Part shown: in pieces, positions 45,834 through 56,850 of the stretch | Position numbering within the stretch: position 1 is the first letter of the stretch | Layout: each line of letters begins with the position of its first letter | Assembly (NCBI GenBank): GCA_007258455.2 | Contig: VDFB02193867.1 | Span: forward strand, 532,881,071 to 532,945,070 | Length of the DNA: 64,000 bases | From: Sequoia sempervirens | Taxonomy: Eukaryota > Streptophyta > Pinopsida > Cupressales > Cupressaceae | Direction: 5' to 3' | Program-made: the position numbers and the translations under genes | Notes under the pieces: generated by a model | Told to the model about the DNA's origin: nothing | Database searches by the model: none | Seen by the model: the letters and a program-made list of their open reading frames with translations, nothing else

Positions 45834-48322
45834 TGTTGGTGATTTTTCTAGCAAAACCTTAGAGTTCTCTAAAGAGTAGCCAACTCCTATAATGAAGAAT
45901 CTACAAGGTTAGTGGCCAAGACAATGTGTAAAGGATTTTAAGGTCTTTTACTCCCACACTTTAGGCTCTGTAGGACCTAGGAGGGTGTTCCAGATTGTGT
46001 TCACGTGAGTTGTATCCAGTTGATAACACATTTATACATAGATTTATTCCTACATATTGAAAATAGTGTACTTCACTAATGTTTTGGTAGACCTTTAAGA
46101 AGATAACTACCTATTTTATAGGAAACATGGGTAGTTCAAACCCACAACATACTAGAAAAAAATTAAATGAATTTTGTTCTTATTTTAAGTATATAGCCAG
46201 GTATGCTAATTACTCATTTTCATGCAATATTTTCTAACAAAAAGACCAGTGTTTCATCAATTGGAGCAATAGAGTAAAATATATAAGAACTAGTAATATA
46301 TAAAGTTTTTAATTTAGTGACTGGTGGACTATTTTCATAGTGCTTTGCATTTATGAAAAATTGCAATGCCTAAAAACACTCAATACTGTCAAATCCTATG
46401 TAATTATTTATAAAATCTATAACCATCCTTAAGCATTTTAATAAACTCTTTGAGTTAAAGCTAAACCATAATCATAAATTCAATGGAACAATTGAAGATG
46501 AATGATAACACTATTAGTATTTTCATTCATGACTTGTGAGAAAGATACATTAGAGAGTGTTTGTTTCCAGACTGATATTTATTTTGATATCAATAATTTC
46601 TATACAACTAATTTAAGACTATTACATACAAGAGTCATATCCAAGACAATCTACTATTCTATTTGTCCATATTCCTCATAAAGTGACTTTCTTGAACTAG
46701 CTTTCACCTAAAACTCTATTGAGACTTAAAAATTGGACCCTCTATAATGAGCCCTAAAATCCCTTCTATAGAGCAAGGGATCAACAAGTACCAGGCTCAA
46801 TTACATTTACATTTTGCTTCATTCTATTTCATTTGCACTAGAATCTGAGACACTCCTATTTAGATACATGCACTCATCACAAAAAATGGAAGAGTAGAAG
46901 ACCAAATTCCACATCCCTTGCATGAAGACATGCCAACTCCTCAAAAGGAAGATTTTGTTGTAGTAACATTGAATCCTCATCCTTGTTGACCAAAGAAGAT
47001 TCTCCACTACCATCCCTAGCAAAAAATTTCATACTACCTAAAAGAAACCTACATGCCACTGATGTTAGGAAGTATGGCACTTCTCCAACACAGGAGCCTG
47101 AAAAATTTCCACATTAGCACTAGAAACAAGAAATCACATGAATTTTGAATAGAAAAATCCTAAAAAAAGGGCCATGGTGTCATCAAAAACAAAAATGGGG
47201 CAGAGTCATCACTCTAAGTCATCAACCTTTGAGGATACTAGCCCACATCTTGCTAATGGTGGAACTGGAGGAACCATCACCACTTCCTCATAAGAGTCTT
47301 CATAAGATACTAGGGAGAGTGGATAATGGTCACACTCTAGATCAATGTCACCCTCATTGTCTAAAGAGCTATTAGAAACCTCAATGGGAGAATTATGTCC
47401 TCCAAGATAAGCCTTATGATACTTGCACTTTTTCTTTGCCTTCATTTCATATTCCACCAACTTTTCTCCTTTGAATTTGACCAGCTCTTCTAAAATAGTT
47501 TAGCTTCTCAAGCAGTAATTACTCCTGACACCATTCTCCTTAAGTTTCCTATGTCCCCTTCTACTCTTTGGTGTATTAGGAACTCCCTGTGTCTCAATTT
47601 CAACCTTAAGAGCATTATCCTCAGACTAAAGAAAACTCCATCTCCTAGACCTTTGAACTAGCCTAACAGACTCTCTAGACTTATGCATCTTATCAGTGAT
47701 AAGAACTAGAAAACCTTCACCAAATTTTACTCTTGGATAAAATTTTAGAATGAAAAATATGGCCATCGGTCCACCTTATATTGATCCATGCAAGTGATCC
47801 AACCATTAATACTAAAAGAAATCTTGAGTGCACAAGCTGAAAATAGTCTGCTTTGATCCTTTTTAACCTTGACCATTGATCATGTTTTAAAAATAAGTCA
47901 ACAGATAGATTACTGGTGTAACTAATTATGAACATGTTTTAATTATGCATTTAATTCCTTTTCTTGATTAGAAAATCCCTGAGTAGATATACATCCACTC
48001 TATACACATATTTTAACCACATACTTAGCATCATTTAAAACTTTTTGTGCTATAATCACCCGCTTACCTATGGAAATTAATTCACTTGTATTTCTTCATA
48101 GTAGAATAGTGGGGATTGATCCTAATTTAATCTCAAACTATCTATTCATACATTTTCATACTTTATTTTCACCTTCCCACACATACCAATAATTGTCAGT
48201 ATTGACGGTCAAACTCCCAAACATATGCCTCAAAGAATAAATTTGAAAAATGGTGTCATTTGGAAATAGTACCCTCTCAACCAAATTTAGCAATCTTCCA
48301 ACTCCATTAGATTCCATTGGAG
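45834..48322 (-). repeat. LTR-like long repeat, left copy
   Basis: Begins TGTTGGTGATTTTTCTAG and matches the right copy (from 52611) over at least 2.5 kb. Judged by position relative to the minus-strand gag (51923-49888), this would be the 3' LTR. By inference it may extend to about 49518, where TTTACACA meets a G/C-rich tract, giving an unusually long LTR of ~3.7 kb. The comparison cannot be completed because a later gypsy element interrupts the right copy. Unusually, the repeat contains decayed reading frames shared with the other copy. Confidence 0.65.
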
Positions 48323-48380
48323 CCCTTTTAAAATATCTACATGTCACTTTCCCCCTTGCCTGTTGAAGAATATGGGACAT
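47209..48380 (-). pseudogene. decayed reading frame inside the left long repeat
   Basis: Minus-strand segments in order: 48380-48156 (including LLNLVERVLFPNDTIFQIYS), 47935-47717 (GHIFHSKILSKSKI) and 47640-47209, which includes TPKSRRGHRKLKENGVRSNY, LEELVKFKGEKLVEYE and KKKCKYHKAYLGG and ends DSYEEVVMVP. The same peptides, with conservative changes, appear in the right copy. Farther on (47080-46877) RFLLGSMKFFARDGSGESS and LPFEELACLHARDVEFGLLL are also shared. Not recognised as a known domain. Stops and shifts are present. Confidence 0.5.
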
Positions 48381-49518
48381 AGGCAGGGCCTAAACAGGAT
48401 GGTAGGGAGTGGTCAAGATCAACCAACATCACATGACATCAACTGTTGATTTCCTTCTTTACTCAAAAATAATCATCATTAGAGCTTGATGGGATTCTCA
48501 ATAAGTGACAAGTGGAAAACCACCCACTAGCCCATGCAACTATCTTTCCTTATTGCTTTAGATGGACGGGTGCACATGGAACGACCCTGATGAGAACACA
48601 TGTTTTAGTGTTCACTGTTTATCTTTCTCTGAACTATGTTTGCCACTGTCTTCTAGAGATATAGGTCCCACCATCTATTAGTAACATGTGGCCATCACCC
48701 ACTAGCCTATGTACTTAAAATAACATGAAATAAAACAACACAAGTGCATGGGGAAAGGTCAAGTTGTGGCCACGTCTTTAAAACTATGACTGTTGATCTT
48801 TTTTGAATCATGCTAGCTACCTTCACCAAAAAGATTAGGCACACTAATATGCTAGAAACGTGGGTGAAGCCCGTTAGCTCGTGTGAATAAAATAAGATGT
48901 AAATCAACAAAGGTGCATCGGGACTTATTGGGATCAACTTCTAATGATCGAATGACCAATATGAAATCCTAATTTTGCACATGCCACAAAACTTAATCTT
49001 AAAAAGGGTCCACCCCTAGGAAGATGGTAACTTGACCCATAAGGGATGAAGGCTAAGTATTTCAGTCTTTATAAGATTAAGCCTCGAACATATAAAAAAT
49101 TAATATTGAGAAGGACCAAGGTGACCGACAAACCTAAAATCAAGGGGCTAGTGAATAGAATTCCATCAATGGCTTAAGAGGTAACTTAGACAACTAGAGA
49201 CAAAGAATATCAGTTCAATGAAAATTTTAAAATGATGAAGGGGTTTTCAAAGCTTGTAGGCCAATTTTGAAGGTTTTTAACAACATAAAAACCCCAACAC
49301 AGTTATGAGAAGCACAACCTTAAGCCATAAATGAGTATCTGAGCTAAATTTTGCATAATTGTAGAATGGAACCAAGAATTTTTGGAGGGGTTCCATTAGT
49401 GGCTCTTCTTAGGGACACATGCCTTGTAGGCATGGTGAAATCCTAGAATCATGGGTGAAACAAACTAGGCACAAAAGAAAAGAGCCAAAACAAACCAAAA
49501 TATGTAGAATTTTACACA
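48381..49518. other. probable remainder of the left LTR-like repeat
   Basis: No coding frame supported. Continues the texture of the left repeat up to a possible LTR edge at 49518 (ACACA, followed by GGCCCCAAAAGCC). The boundary is inferred. Confidence 0.4.
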
Positions 49519-52500
49519 GGCCCCAAAAGCCTAAAAAGGGAGATCCAGTCTCCACTTCATTTGAAGCCTTCTCCTAAGGTGAAAATTTTGATTATGCACT
49601 ATTCAATGCAACTAGGCTTCAATTCCACTTTGGTGGCCCCAGGCGAGTGAAACTTAGGGATAATTCCTACCCCTATCAAAAACCAATATATTGAAAGAAT
49701 TGATTTCCTTCAACCCACATAGATATCTTTTTCATACCATTGCAACATGTATATCCTTCTCCTTATGAGAAGGAAAATATGGATATTCTTCAAATTTTCC
49801 TGATTATAAACATTGTCACTAGCACTTTTTTCAATTTCTCTAAATATATCATTGCCAATGTAATCTTGGTCATTTTGTATTGTAATATCAAGCACAAACA
49901 AAAAAAATATCATCACATGGTAGATCTCTATAATGAAAATAACATTCTTTGATCTGAATTTTATCATCATGCTCCACTAAAACATCTCCCAATTGAATTG
50001 CGAATTGAAAGTATTCATATTCTTCCAAGTAATCAACATCATGATACTCAACTTCATTTGCAACATTTGTGTCAAATGTGAAATATTCATATGTAACATC
50101 CTCCAAAATATTATCAATAGGTTGCTTTTCTTGTTCAAGGCCACATTATAATCATGTATTAAGTGATTTATCAGAATTTTCAATAAAAATTAGATTTTCT
50201 CTACACTAATAATGATCATTATTTCTCATCTCTAGTGAAAATGGGGGTTCATAAAATAAAGGGTTTTCCCTTACATTTATTTTTGACATAAAATCTTTAG
50301 CCTCTTCATTATGAATATCAAAATCCTTCAATTCATCATTATCTTTAGAATCATGAAAGTTGCCATAGGAGCATACAAATAGATTTTCAACTTCCTCTAC
50401 ATCTTCTACAAGTAACATCTCTAACACATACTCTGAAAATTCTTCATAGGAAGAGAGTTGTTCCTTCTTAGGAAAACCTATGTTTCCACTATCTTATTTC
50501 TCATTTTTAGCAAAGAATTAAATCTTTTTCTTATAAGGAAAACCCTGACTATCATAGGAGTGATAATGCTCAATTTCATCATCATTATTATTGTAGCGAG
50601 GGAACTATTCAACACTGAAACTATATTTAGAATCTTCAAATTAATTACAAAATGTTATGTCTTCCATTGGACCACAAGTGATGCAATCTTCAAAAGAATT
50701 AAAATCACACATTTCTTTTACTTTACTAAGGCATACTTTTTCAATCTCTTCTCTTCTCTTTTCTTCTTTATGTGATATCTCGTTACTTAACTCATATGGA
50801 GTAGCAAAAGCATTACCATTGTAGTTTGAAAACATAGTAGACTTTTTATGATCATCTCTATTTTTTTAAAAATAAGAAATGTATTCACACACTATGTCAA
50901 GCCTAACTGCCTTCAACTCCTTTGGTAGAGCACTCAAACCTAGTTCATAAGATTCATTAAATAAATCAATGCACATTGAATTTACAGGTCTATAACATTC
51001 TAGAATTGAAAATAGAATATCCATAGATCTTGCATAAAGATCATATGATGATTCTCCTTCATGCCTTCTTATGCAAGAAAGATCTTGAATAGGGGTTATG
51101 GGATTATAAATGTACATGCAACTTCCTAATGATTTGTTTGGGAGTCTATGTGATCAATATTATGGAATGATGTGTAAGCTGAAATAATATGGGTGTAGGT
51201 GTTTTCACACTTATCTTTACCTTTCGACTTACACCTCTTATCAACATTTAGTGTCTTAGGGAAATAAACACATGTAGAAAAATACTTCCTTTGCATTGCA
51301 TATTTCAAATTGTTTTCAATGTTCATGGCCATCCTATATTCTTGATACAAAGTTTTTGGATCCTTGTCTCTTAGAAAATAGCTCATCTCATTATCAAATT
51401 CTCCTTAATAAACAACCAAACATACCACATCACTTAGTACCATACCTTCAAGAATATCCCTCAATGTTTTGGTGAATCTTTGGTTAAATTTTGGGATTAG
51501 CTCATCCTCTTCTTTCTCAATATTCATAAATTTATTAAGCATGGAACTAGCATTGCTTCTTTCACCAAATTGCTTTGTGAATCCTACTTTGAACTCGCTC
51601 CAAGAAAAAATTAAGAAAGTTGGTTAGTCAGAGAACCATTCTCTTACATATCCTTTCAAAGATTGAACAAATTATCTCATAACCATATCCTCATGATCTA
51701 TCTCATAGTCATCCATTAAATTGTTAAATTCTTGAAAATATTTATTTGTTGCTTCATTCTTTGTACCACTGAATTTTGGTAAATATTTCATAATGTTAGA
51801 TGGAATAACATTTGGGTAACCATTAATTCCAACAAAATTAATATATCTATATCCTTCAGAGTTAAAAATTCTCTTACAACTTGACTGGAGTTGATTACAA
51901 ACCATGGTTGCACTAGGCACCATACAGAGGTTTATATATTGATGATATAATTTCTTATACCCTTACAAGCTTTTCCTATCAATATTGTAATTACAAAGGG
52001 TACATCCAAGTTCTTTTACATCATAATATTAAGCTTCTCTAATGCTGATTTCTATCTTGATTTACTTCAGATATTTTGAATGAATTCTTTAGAAAAAATT
52101 TATTCTTCACCTCATAATAAATTTTGCAATCAAGAATTATAGAAGTATACATAATAAGTCACTATCATTCCCTCTCGTAGCACTTATTCACTTAATAGGG
52201 AACCAAATTTTTCATGACTTTCGAATGAGATCTTGATATACAAAATGTATGCTTCCTGAAAACCCAAAATATGAAGAATACCTAGATATATTGCAGCTAC
52301 TATAGATTTTTCTTCATCATTGGAATTATTTTAGATATGAAATTCTCTTCAAATCTTCAATAGGTTCTATATACAGAGTTGCCACCTCTCTTTTCAGAGT
52401 AATGAACTTCAAGAAAGATGAAGCTCCTTTTAAGAATGAATTTCATTCTAGGTATTTTCCCATACCAAAGGCACACATATATTCTTTCAAATAACTATAA

Positions 52501-52610
52501 TAGAATCACTTCCAAGTCTAAAGAATTCTTAAAATTTAAACTAGATGTACAAACTCACCAAAATCTTGACTCTTAAGGCTAGATGATATTCTAATATAAG
52601 GCTATATTTT
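49519..52610 (-). mobile_element. interior of a gag-only (non-autonomous) gypsy-type element
   Basis: 3.1 kb between the two long repeats. It encodes gag and an acidic tail but no protease, RT, RNase H or integrase. A possible primer-binding site on the minus strand is AATATCATCTAGCC (52590-52577), resembling the initiator-tRNA-Met site but about 20 nt from the repeat edge. Mobilisation would depend on an autonomous relative. Confidence 0.55.
49888..51923 (-). pseudogene. gypsy-type gag with acidic C-terminal tail
   Basis: From 51923 leftward: an N-terminal segment, then the gag core with YLPKFSGTKNEATNKYFQEF, LMDDYEIDHEDMVMR, VREWF and a FNQRF block, then FLRDKDPKTLYQEYRMAMNI and a Lys-rich end near 51200. 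A frame change near 51120 leads into a second frame (51117-49888) with DLSCIRRHEGESSYDLYARS, a charged coiled-coil-like stretch EISHKEEKRREEIEKV, and a very acidic tail with many Asp, Glu and Tyr residues (for example LLVEDVEEVENLFVC). About 680 codons in all, with several TAG/TAA codons. The gag core resembles those of plant gypsy elements. The tail is not recognised. Confidence 0.75.
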
Positions 52611-53579
52611 TGTTGTTGATTTTTCTAGTAGAACCTTAGAGTTCTCTAAAGAGTAGCCAACTCCTATAATGAAGAAACTACAAGGTTAGTGGAAAATACA
52701 ATGAGTAAAGGATTTTAAGGTCTTTTACTCGTACACTTTAGGTTTTGTAGGACCTAGGAGGGTGTTCCAAATTGTGTTCACGTTAGGTGTATCTAGTTGA
52801 TAACACATTTATACAAAATTGTATTCCTACATATTACAAATAGTGAGCTTCACTGAAGGTTAGGAAAACCTTTAAGCAAATAACTACCTATTTGCTAGTA
52901 AACAAGGGTAGTGCAAACCTACACCATACTAGAAAACATTTTAAATGAATTTTTTTCTTATTTTAAGTCTATGGCTTGGTATGCTAATTACTCATTTTAA
53001 TGGAAGATTTTCTAACAAAAAGACTAGTGTTTCATCAATTGGAGCAACAGATTCATATATATAAGGACCAATAATATATAAAGTACTTAATTCAGTGATT
53101 GGTGGACTATTTTCGTAGTGCTTTGAATTATGAAAACTCACAATGATTTAAAACACTCACTATTTACAAATCCTATGCAATTCCTTATGAAATCTATAAC
53201 CCTCCTTAAGAATTTTAATCAATTCTTTGAGTTAAAGCTAAAACAAACTCATACATTCAATGGAACAATTGAGGATGAATGATAACACCATTAGTATTTT
53301 CATTCATAACTTGTGAGAAAGATACAATGTAGAGTGTTTGTTTCCAAACTGATATTTGTTTCGATATTAGTAATTTTTATAAAACTATTTTAAGAGTATT
53401 ACATACAAGACTCATATCAAAGACAATATACTATTTTATTTGTCTAAAACTATTTTGAGACTTAAAACTATGATCCTTTGTAATGAGCCCTAAAATCCTC
53501 ATAATAGAACAAGGGAGCAACAAGCATCAAACTCAATTACATTTACATTTCACTTCATTCTATTTCATTTTCACTAGAA

Positions 53580-54620
53580 TTTGAGATGTTCCTACTTAGT
53601 TACATGCACTCATTGTGGAAAATGGAAGAGTAAAAGACCAAATTACACATCCTTTGCATGAAGACATGCTAGCTCCTCAAAAGGAAGAGTTTCTTGCAAC
53701 AACATTGAATCCTCATCCTTGTTGAAAAAATAATATTCTCCACTAGTATCCCTAGAAAAAACTTTCATACTACCCGAAAGAAACCTACATGCCACCAACA
53801 CTAGGAATTCTGGCACTTCTCCAATGCACCAGCCAAAAAAATTTCCACATCAACACTAGAAACAAGAAATCAAATGAATATTGAATAGGAAAATCCTGAG
53901 AAAAGGGCCATGGTGTCATCAAAAACAAAAATGGAGAAGAGTCATCACTCTAATTCATCAGCCTCATAAAATACTAGGGCGCATCTTGATCATGGTGGAA
54001 CTCAAGGAACCATCACCACTTCCTCATCAAAGTCTTCAAAAGGTACCAAGTAGAGTGGATAATGGTCACAATCTGGATCAGTGTCAACCTCACTATCTAA
54101 AGGGCTATCAGAAAGCTCACTGGGAGAATTACATCCTCCAAGATAATCCTTATGATACTTGCACCTTTTCTTTGTGTTCTTTTCAAATTCCACCAGCTTT
54201 TTTCCTTTGAATTTGACCAACTCTTCTGAAACAGTTTGGCTTCTCAAGCGATAATTAATCCTGACACCATACTCCTTAAATTTCTTACATCCCCTTCTAC
54301 TCTTTCATGTATTAGGATCTCCTTCTATCTCAATTTGATCCTTAAGAGCATTATCCTCAAACTTAAGCAAACTCAATATCTTAGAACTTTGAGCAGGCTT
54401 AGCAGACTCTCAAGACTCACTCATCTTATCAATGATAGGAACTGGAAAACCTTCACCAATTTTACTCTTGGATGCAAATTCAGAATGAAAAATATGGCCA
54501 TTGGTCCTCCTTATATTGAGCCATGCAAGGGTGCCAAACATTAATACTCAAAGAAATCTCAAGTGTGCAAGCTAACAATAGTCTACTTTGATCCTTTTTA
54601 ACCTCAACTATTGATCATGT
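53580..54620 (-). pseudogene. decayed reading frame inside the right long repeat
   Basis: Counterpart of the minus-strand frame at 47209-48380. Reads VKKDQSRLLLA near 54610, then SKSKIGEGFPVPIIDKM (54480), KSRRGCKKFKEYGVRINYRL (54300), SEELVKFKGKKLVEFE (54220), KRCKYHKDYLGGCNSPSELS (54160) and DFDEEVVMVP (54010), then CRFLSGSMKVFSRDTSGEYY (53790). Two TAG/TGA-type stops fall where Arg or Pro occurs in the left copy. Amino-acid replacements between copies are largely conservative. Confidence 0.5.
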
Positions 54621-54692
54621 TTTAAAAATAAATCAATGGATAGATTACTAGTGCAACTAATTATTAACAAGTTTTAATTATGTGTTTAATGC

Positions 54693-55495
54693 AGGTATGT
54701 GTAGGATCATCACGAAAAAAATATGCCCTTAAGTGGCAAAAAATTTAGAAAAATTAGAGTTAGGTAACTTGACATAAAAATTTGAATAAGTTATCTATAT
54801 TATTTCAAAAATATGTAAGAAAGCAATTTGTATCAAATTGAGTGTAGTTTCTAAACTACTAGGTTTATTTTTATTTTCTAAAATCTATTGGGTGAAAATT
54901 TGAAATTTCAATGCAGTAGTACTTAAATTTAAGGTGAAAAATAGGAAGGTGTCTATCTGACCATCCTAACCACAATAAAATGATAATATTTTTTTTATAA
55001 GATTTTAGATATAATTAGAGGACTCATGTCTTGATGTGATGCATATTTTTTTGTAATTTATTTTGAAGTAAATAATTAAATATGAATTTTTTATTTCAAC
55101 TTTTCAAAAATTTAAAAACTCGTATGTCTGACCACCTTAACTTGGTGAAAACTTCATGAAATTCAAATTTATATATTTTTAATTCTATAGTATGTGAAGC
55201 ATAGAATGTGATGTATGTTTCAGACTCAAAAAATGTGATACCATTTGAAAGCTATAGTTGTTTTTCAATTAGCCTATCAATTAGGAATTTAGTCATAATT
55301 CAAATAGAAATTGAATAATAATTATTTATTAAATTCAAAGTAAAACATAATTCATATTGGTGGAAAGCTGAGAATCTCCTTTAAAAACCATTTTTATTTT
55401 ATCAATTTTGGGTAAGAAAAAAGTCATCAACTACATACCCTACACATACCCATCATATCACCACTTTTTGGCCCATCATGATCTTGCACATACCC
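54693..55495 (+). mobile_element. Non-autonomous inverted-repeat DNA transposon (MITE-like), copy C, 4-bp target duplication
   Basis: 803 bp. Left end AGGTATGTGTAGGATCATCA; right end the reverse complement of GGGTATGTGCAAGATCATGA. Target duplication ATGC (54689-54692 and 55496-55499). The uninterrupted left long repeat shows the empty site (TTTAATTCCTTTTCTTG near 47948), which supports the boundaries. Aligns end to end with the copies at 770-1559 and 8299-9081. Confidence 0.92.
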
Positions 55496-55668
55496 ATGCA
55501 TTTTCTTGATCAAAAAAGCCTTGAGTAGATATACATCCACTTTGTACACATATTTCAAGCAAATAACTAGTATCATTTAAACCTATTGGTGCTATAATCC
55601 CCAACTTGCCTATGGGAATTAATTCACTTCTATTTCTTTGTAGTAGAACAGTGGGGATTAATCCTAAT

Positions 55669-56649
55669 GGGTGATCCCACAATAGTGGTCTACAATTTTT
55701 GTCCAAACTGGACACTAAAATAATTTTTTTTAACTAAATCTTCACTTTTGGGCACCTATAGCGGTTAAACCATGAGGAATTTTAAGATGATGCAAACTAG
55801 AGTTTCATGACATTTTTTTTGTAGATTCTAAATATATTTTTTTCAAAAATTTTGGAATTAGATTGCACTTCTTTTTCCATCTCCCTCGAAAACTAATTTT
55901 TTCAGAAAACAACATTTTTAAAAAGTGATGGTTACCGTATAACACAAATTTTTTTCCATGAAGGATAAAATTATAATTATTTCCAATTTAGATTTGTAAC
56001 TCTAATATTTAGTTCTTCCACTTTTTTAGATAGCTTTTTATTGAATATTTTTTCTTTAATTAAGTTTCAAAATCAAACCAATTACAATTCAGATATAACA
56101 TGACCGTATAACGTAACTTTGATTGTATGTATCAAAATTCAATTTTTTCTTTTTTTTTGGATCAAGGACTTCAATATCTAATGCACTCATATTTTTCAAT
56201 TATTTTTTTGATAATTTTCTATTTTTCCACATGTGCAAAACAAAGAGCTTGATTTTCGGTGAAAAACCTACATTCATAAGAAATAAAAAATAAATATAAT
56301 AATCAAATTAAGTTTTATTAAAATTATAATTTTTTGGAAGCTTATAATAAGGAATAAAAACTTTAAAAAATAAAATAAAATGAATTCATTTGATCCCCCA
56401 AAAGGTAAATCAAAAGTGGTTTTTTATCAACATTTTGATAGGTGTAAAGGAGACTCTATTATAGGTATGGTACTAGCAAGGTTCTGTCCAAGGGGGATTG
56501 GTCTAAGGTGGTTTGATCAAACCTTCTTCAATTGGAATCCTTTAAATGGAACATTTCAAGGCTCAAATCATTATATTTTCTAAAGTTATGTGATTTCAAC
56601 AAAAATCAAGATCTCCCAGAAATTGTAAACCACTATTGTGACAACACCC
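55669..56649 (+). mobile_element. second inverted-repeat DNA transposon family, 981 bp, 4-bp target duplication
   Basis: Left end GGGTGATCCCACAATAGTGG; right end the reverse complement of GGGTGTTGTCACAATAGTGG, so terminal inverted repeats of about 30 bp with few mismatches. TAAT is duplicated (55665-55668 and 56650-56653). The left long repeat has the empty site (CCTAATTTAATCTC near 48121). Only one copy in the window. Unlike the other family it contains a small open frame (56380-56583). No recognised transposase. Confidence 0.85.
56380..56583 (+). CDS. small ORF inside the 981-bp transposon, unknown
   Basis: 67 codons from ATG 56380 to TAA, starting MNSFDPPKGKSKVVFYQHFD and rich in Phe, Gly and Trp. 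It lies near the right inverted repeat. I do not recognise it. It could be the remnant of the transposase or captured gene of the autonomous parent, or chance. It is intact but short. Confidence 0.3.
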   Translation: MNSFDPPKGKSKVVFYQHFDRCKGDSIIGMVLARFCPRGIGLRWFDQTFFNWNPLNGTFQGSNHYIF

Positions 56650-56850
56650 TAATTTGATTTCAAAATATTTGTTCATACATTGCCCTACATTATTTTTTCC
56701 TTCCCACACATATGAATAACTATTAGTACTCATGGATGAACTCCCAAAACATGTGCCTCAATGAATAAATTTGAAAAATGGCACCATTTGGAAATAGTAC
56801 CCTTTCAACCAAATTTTGCAACTTTCCAACTCGATTAGAGTTCACAGGAG

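Larger units (their letters stand above)
52611..56850 (-). repeat. LTR-like long repeat, right copy, with two nested transposons
   Basis: Begins TGTTGTTGATTTTTCTAG and follows the left copy (45834-48322) closely. The match pauses at 54693-55495 and 55669-56649, which are inserted transposons, and resumes after each with a 4-bp duplication. It ends abruptly at 56850, where the LTR of another gypsy element begins. In a minus-strand element this would be the 5' LTR. Confidence 0.7.
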
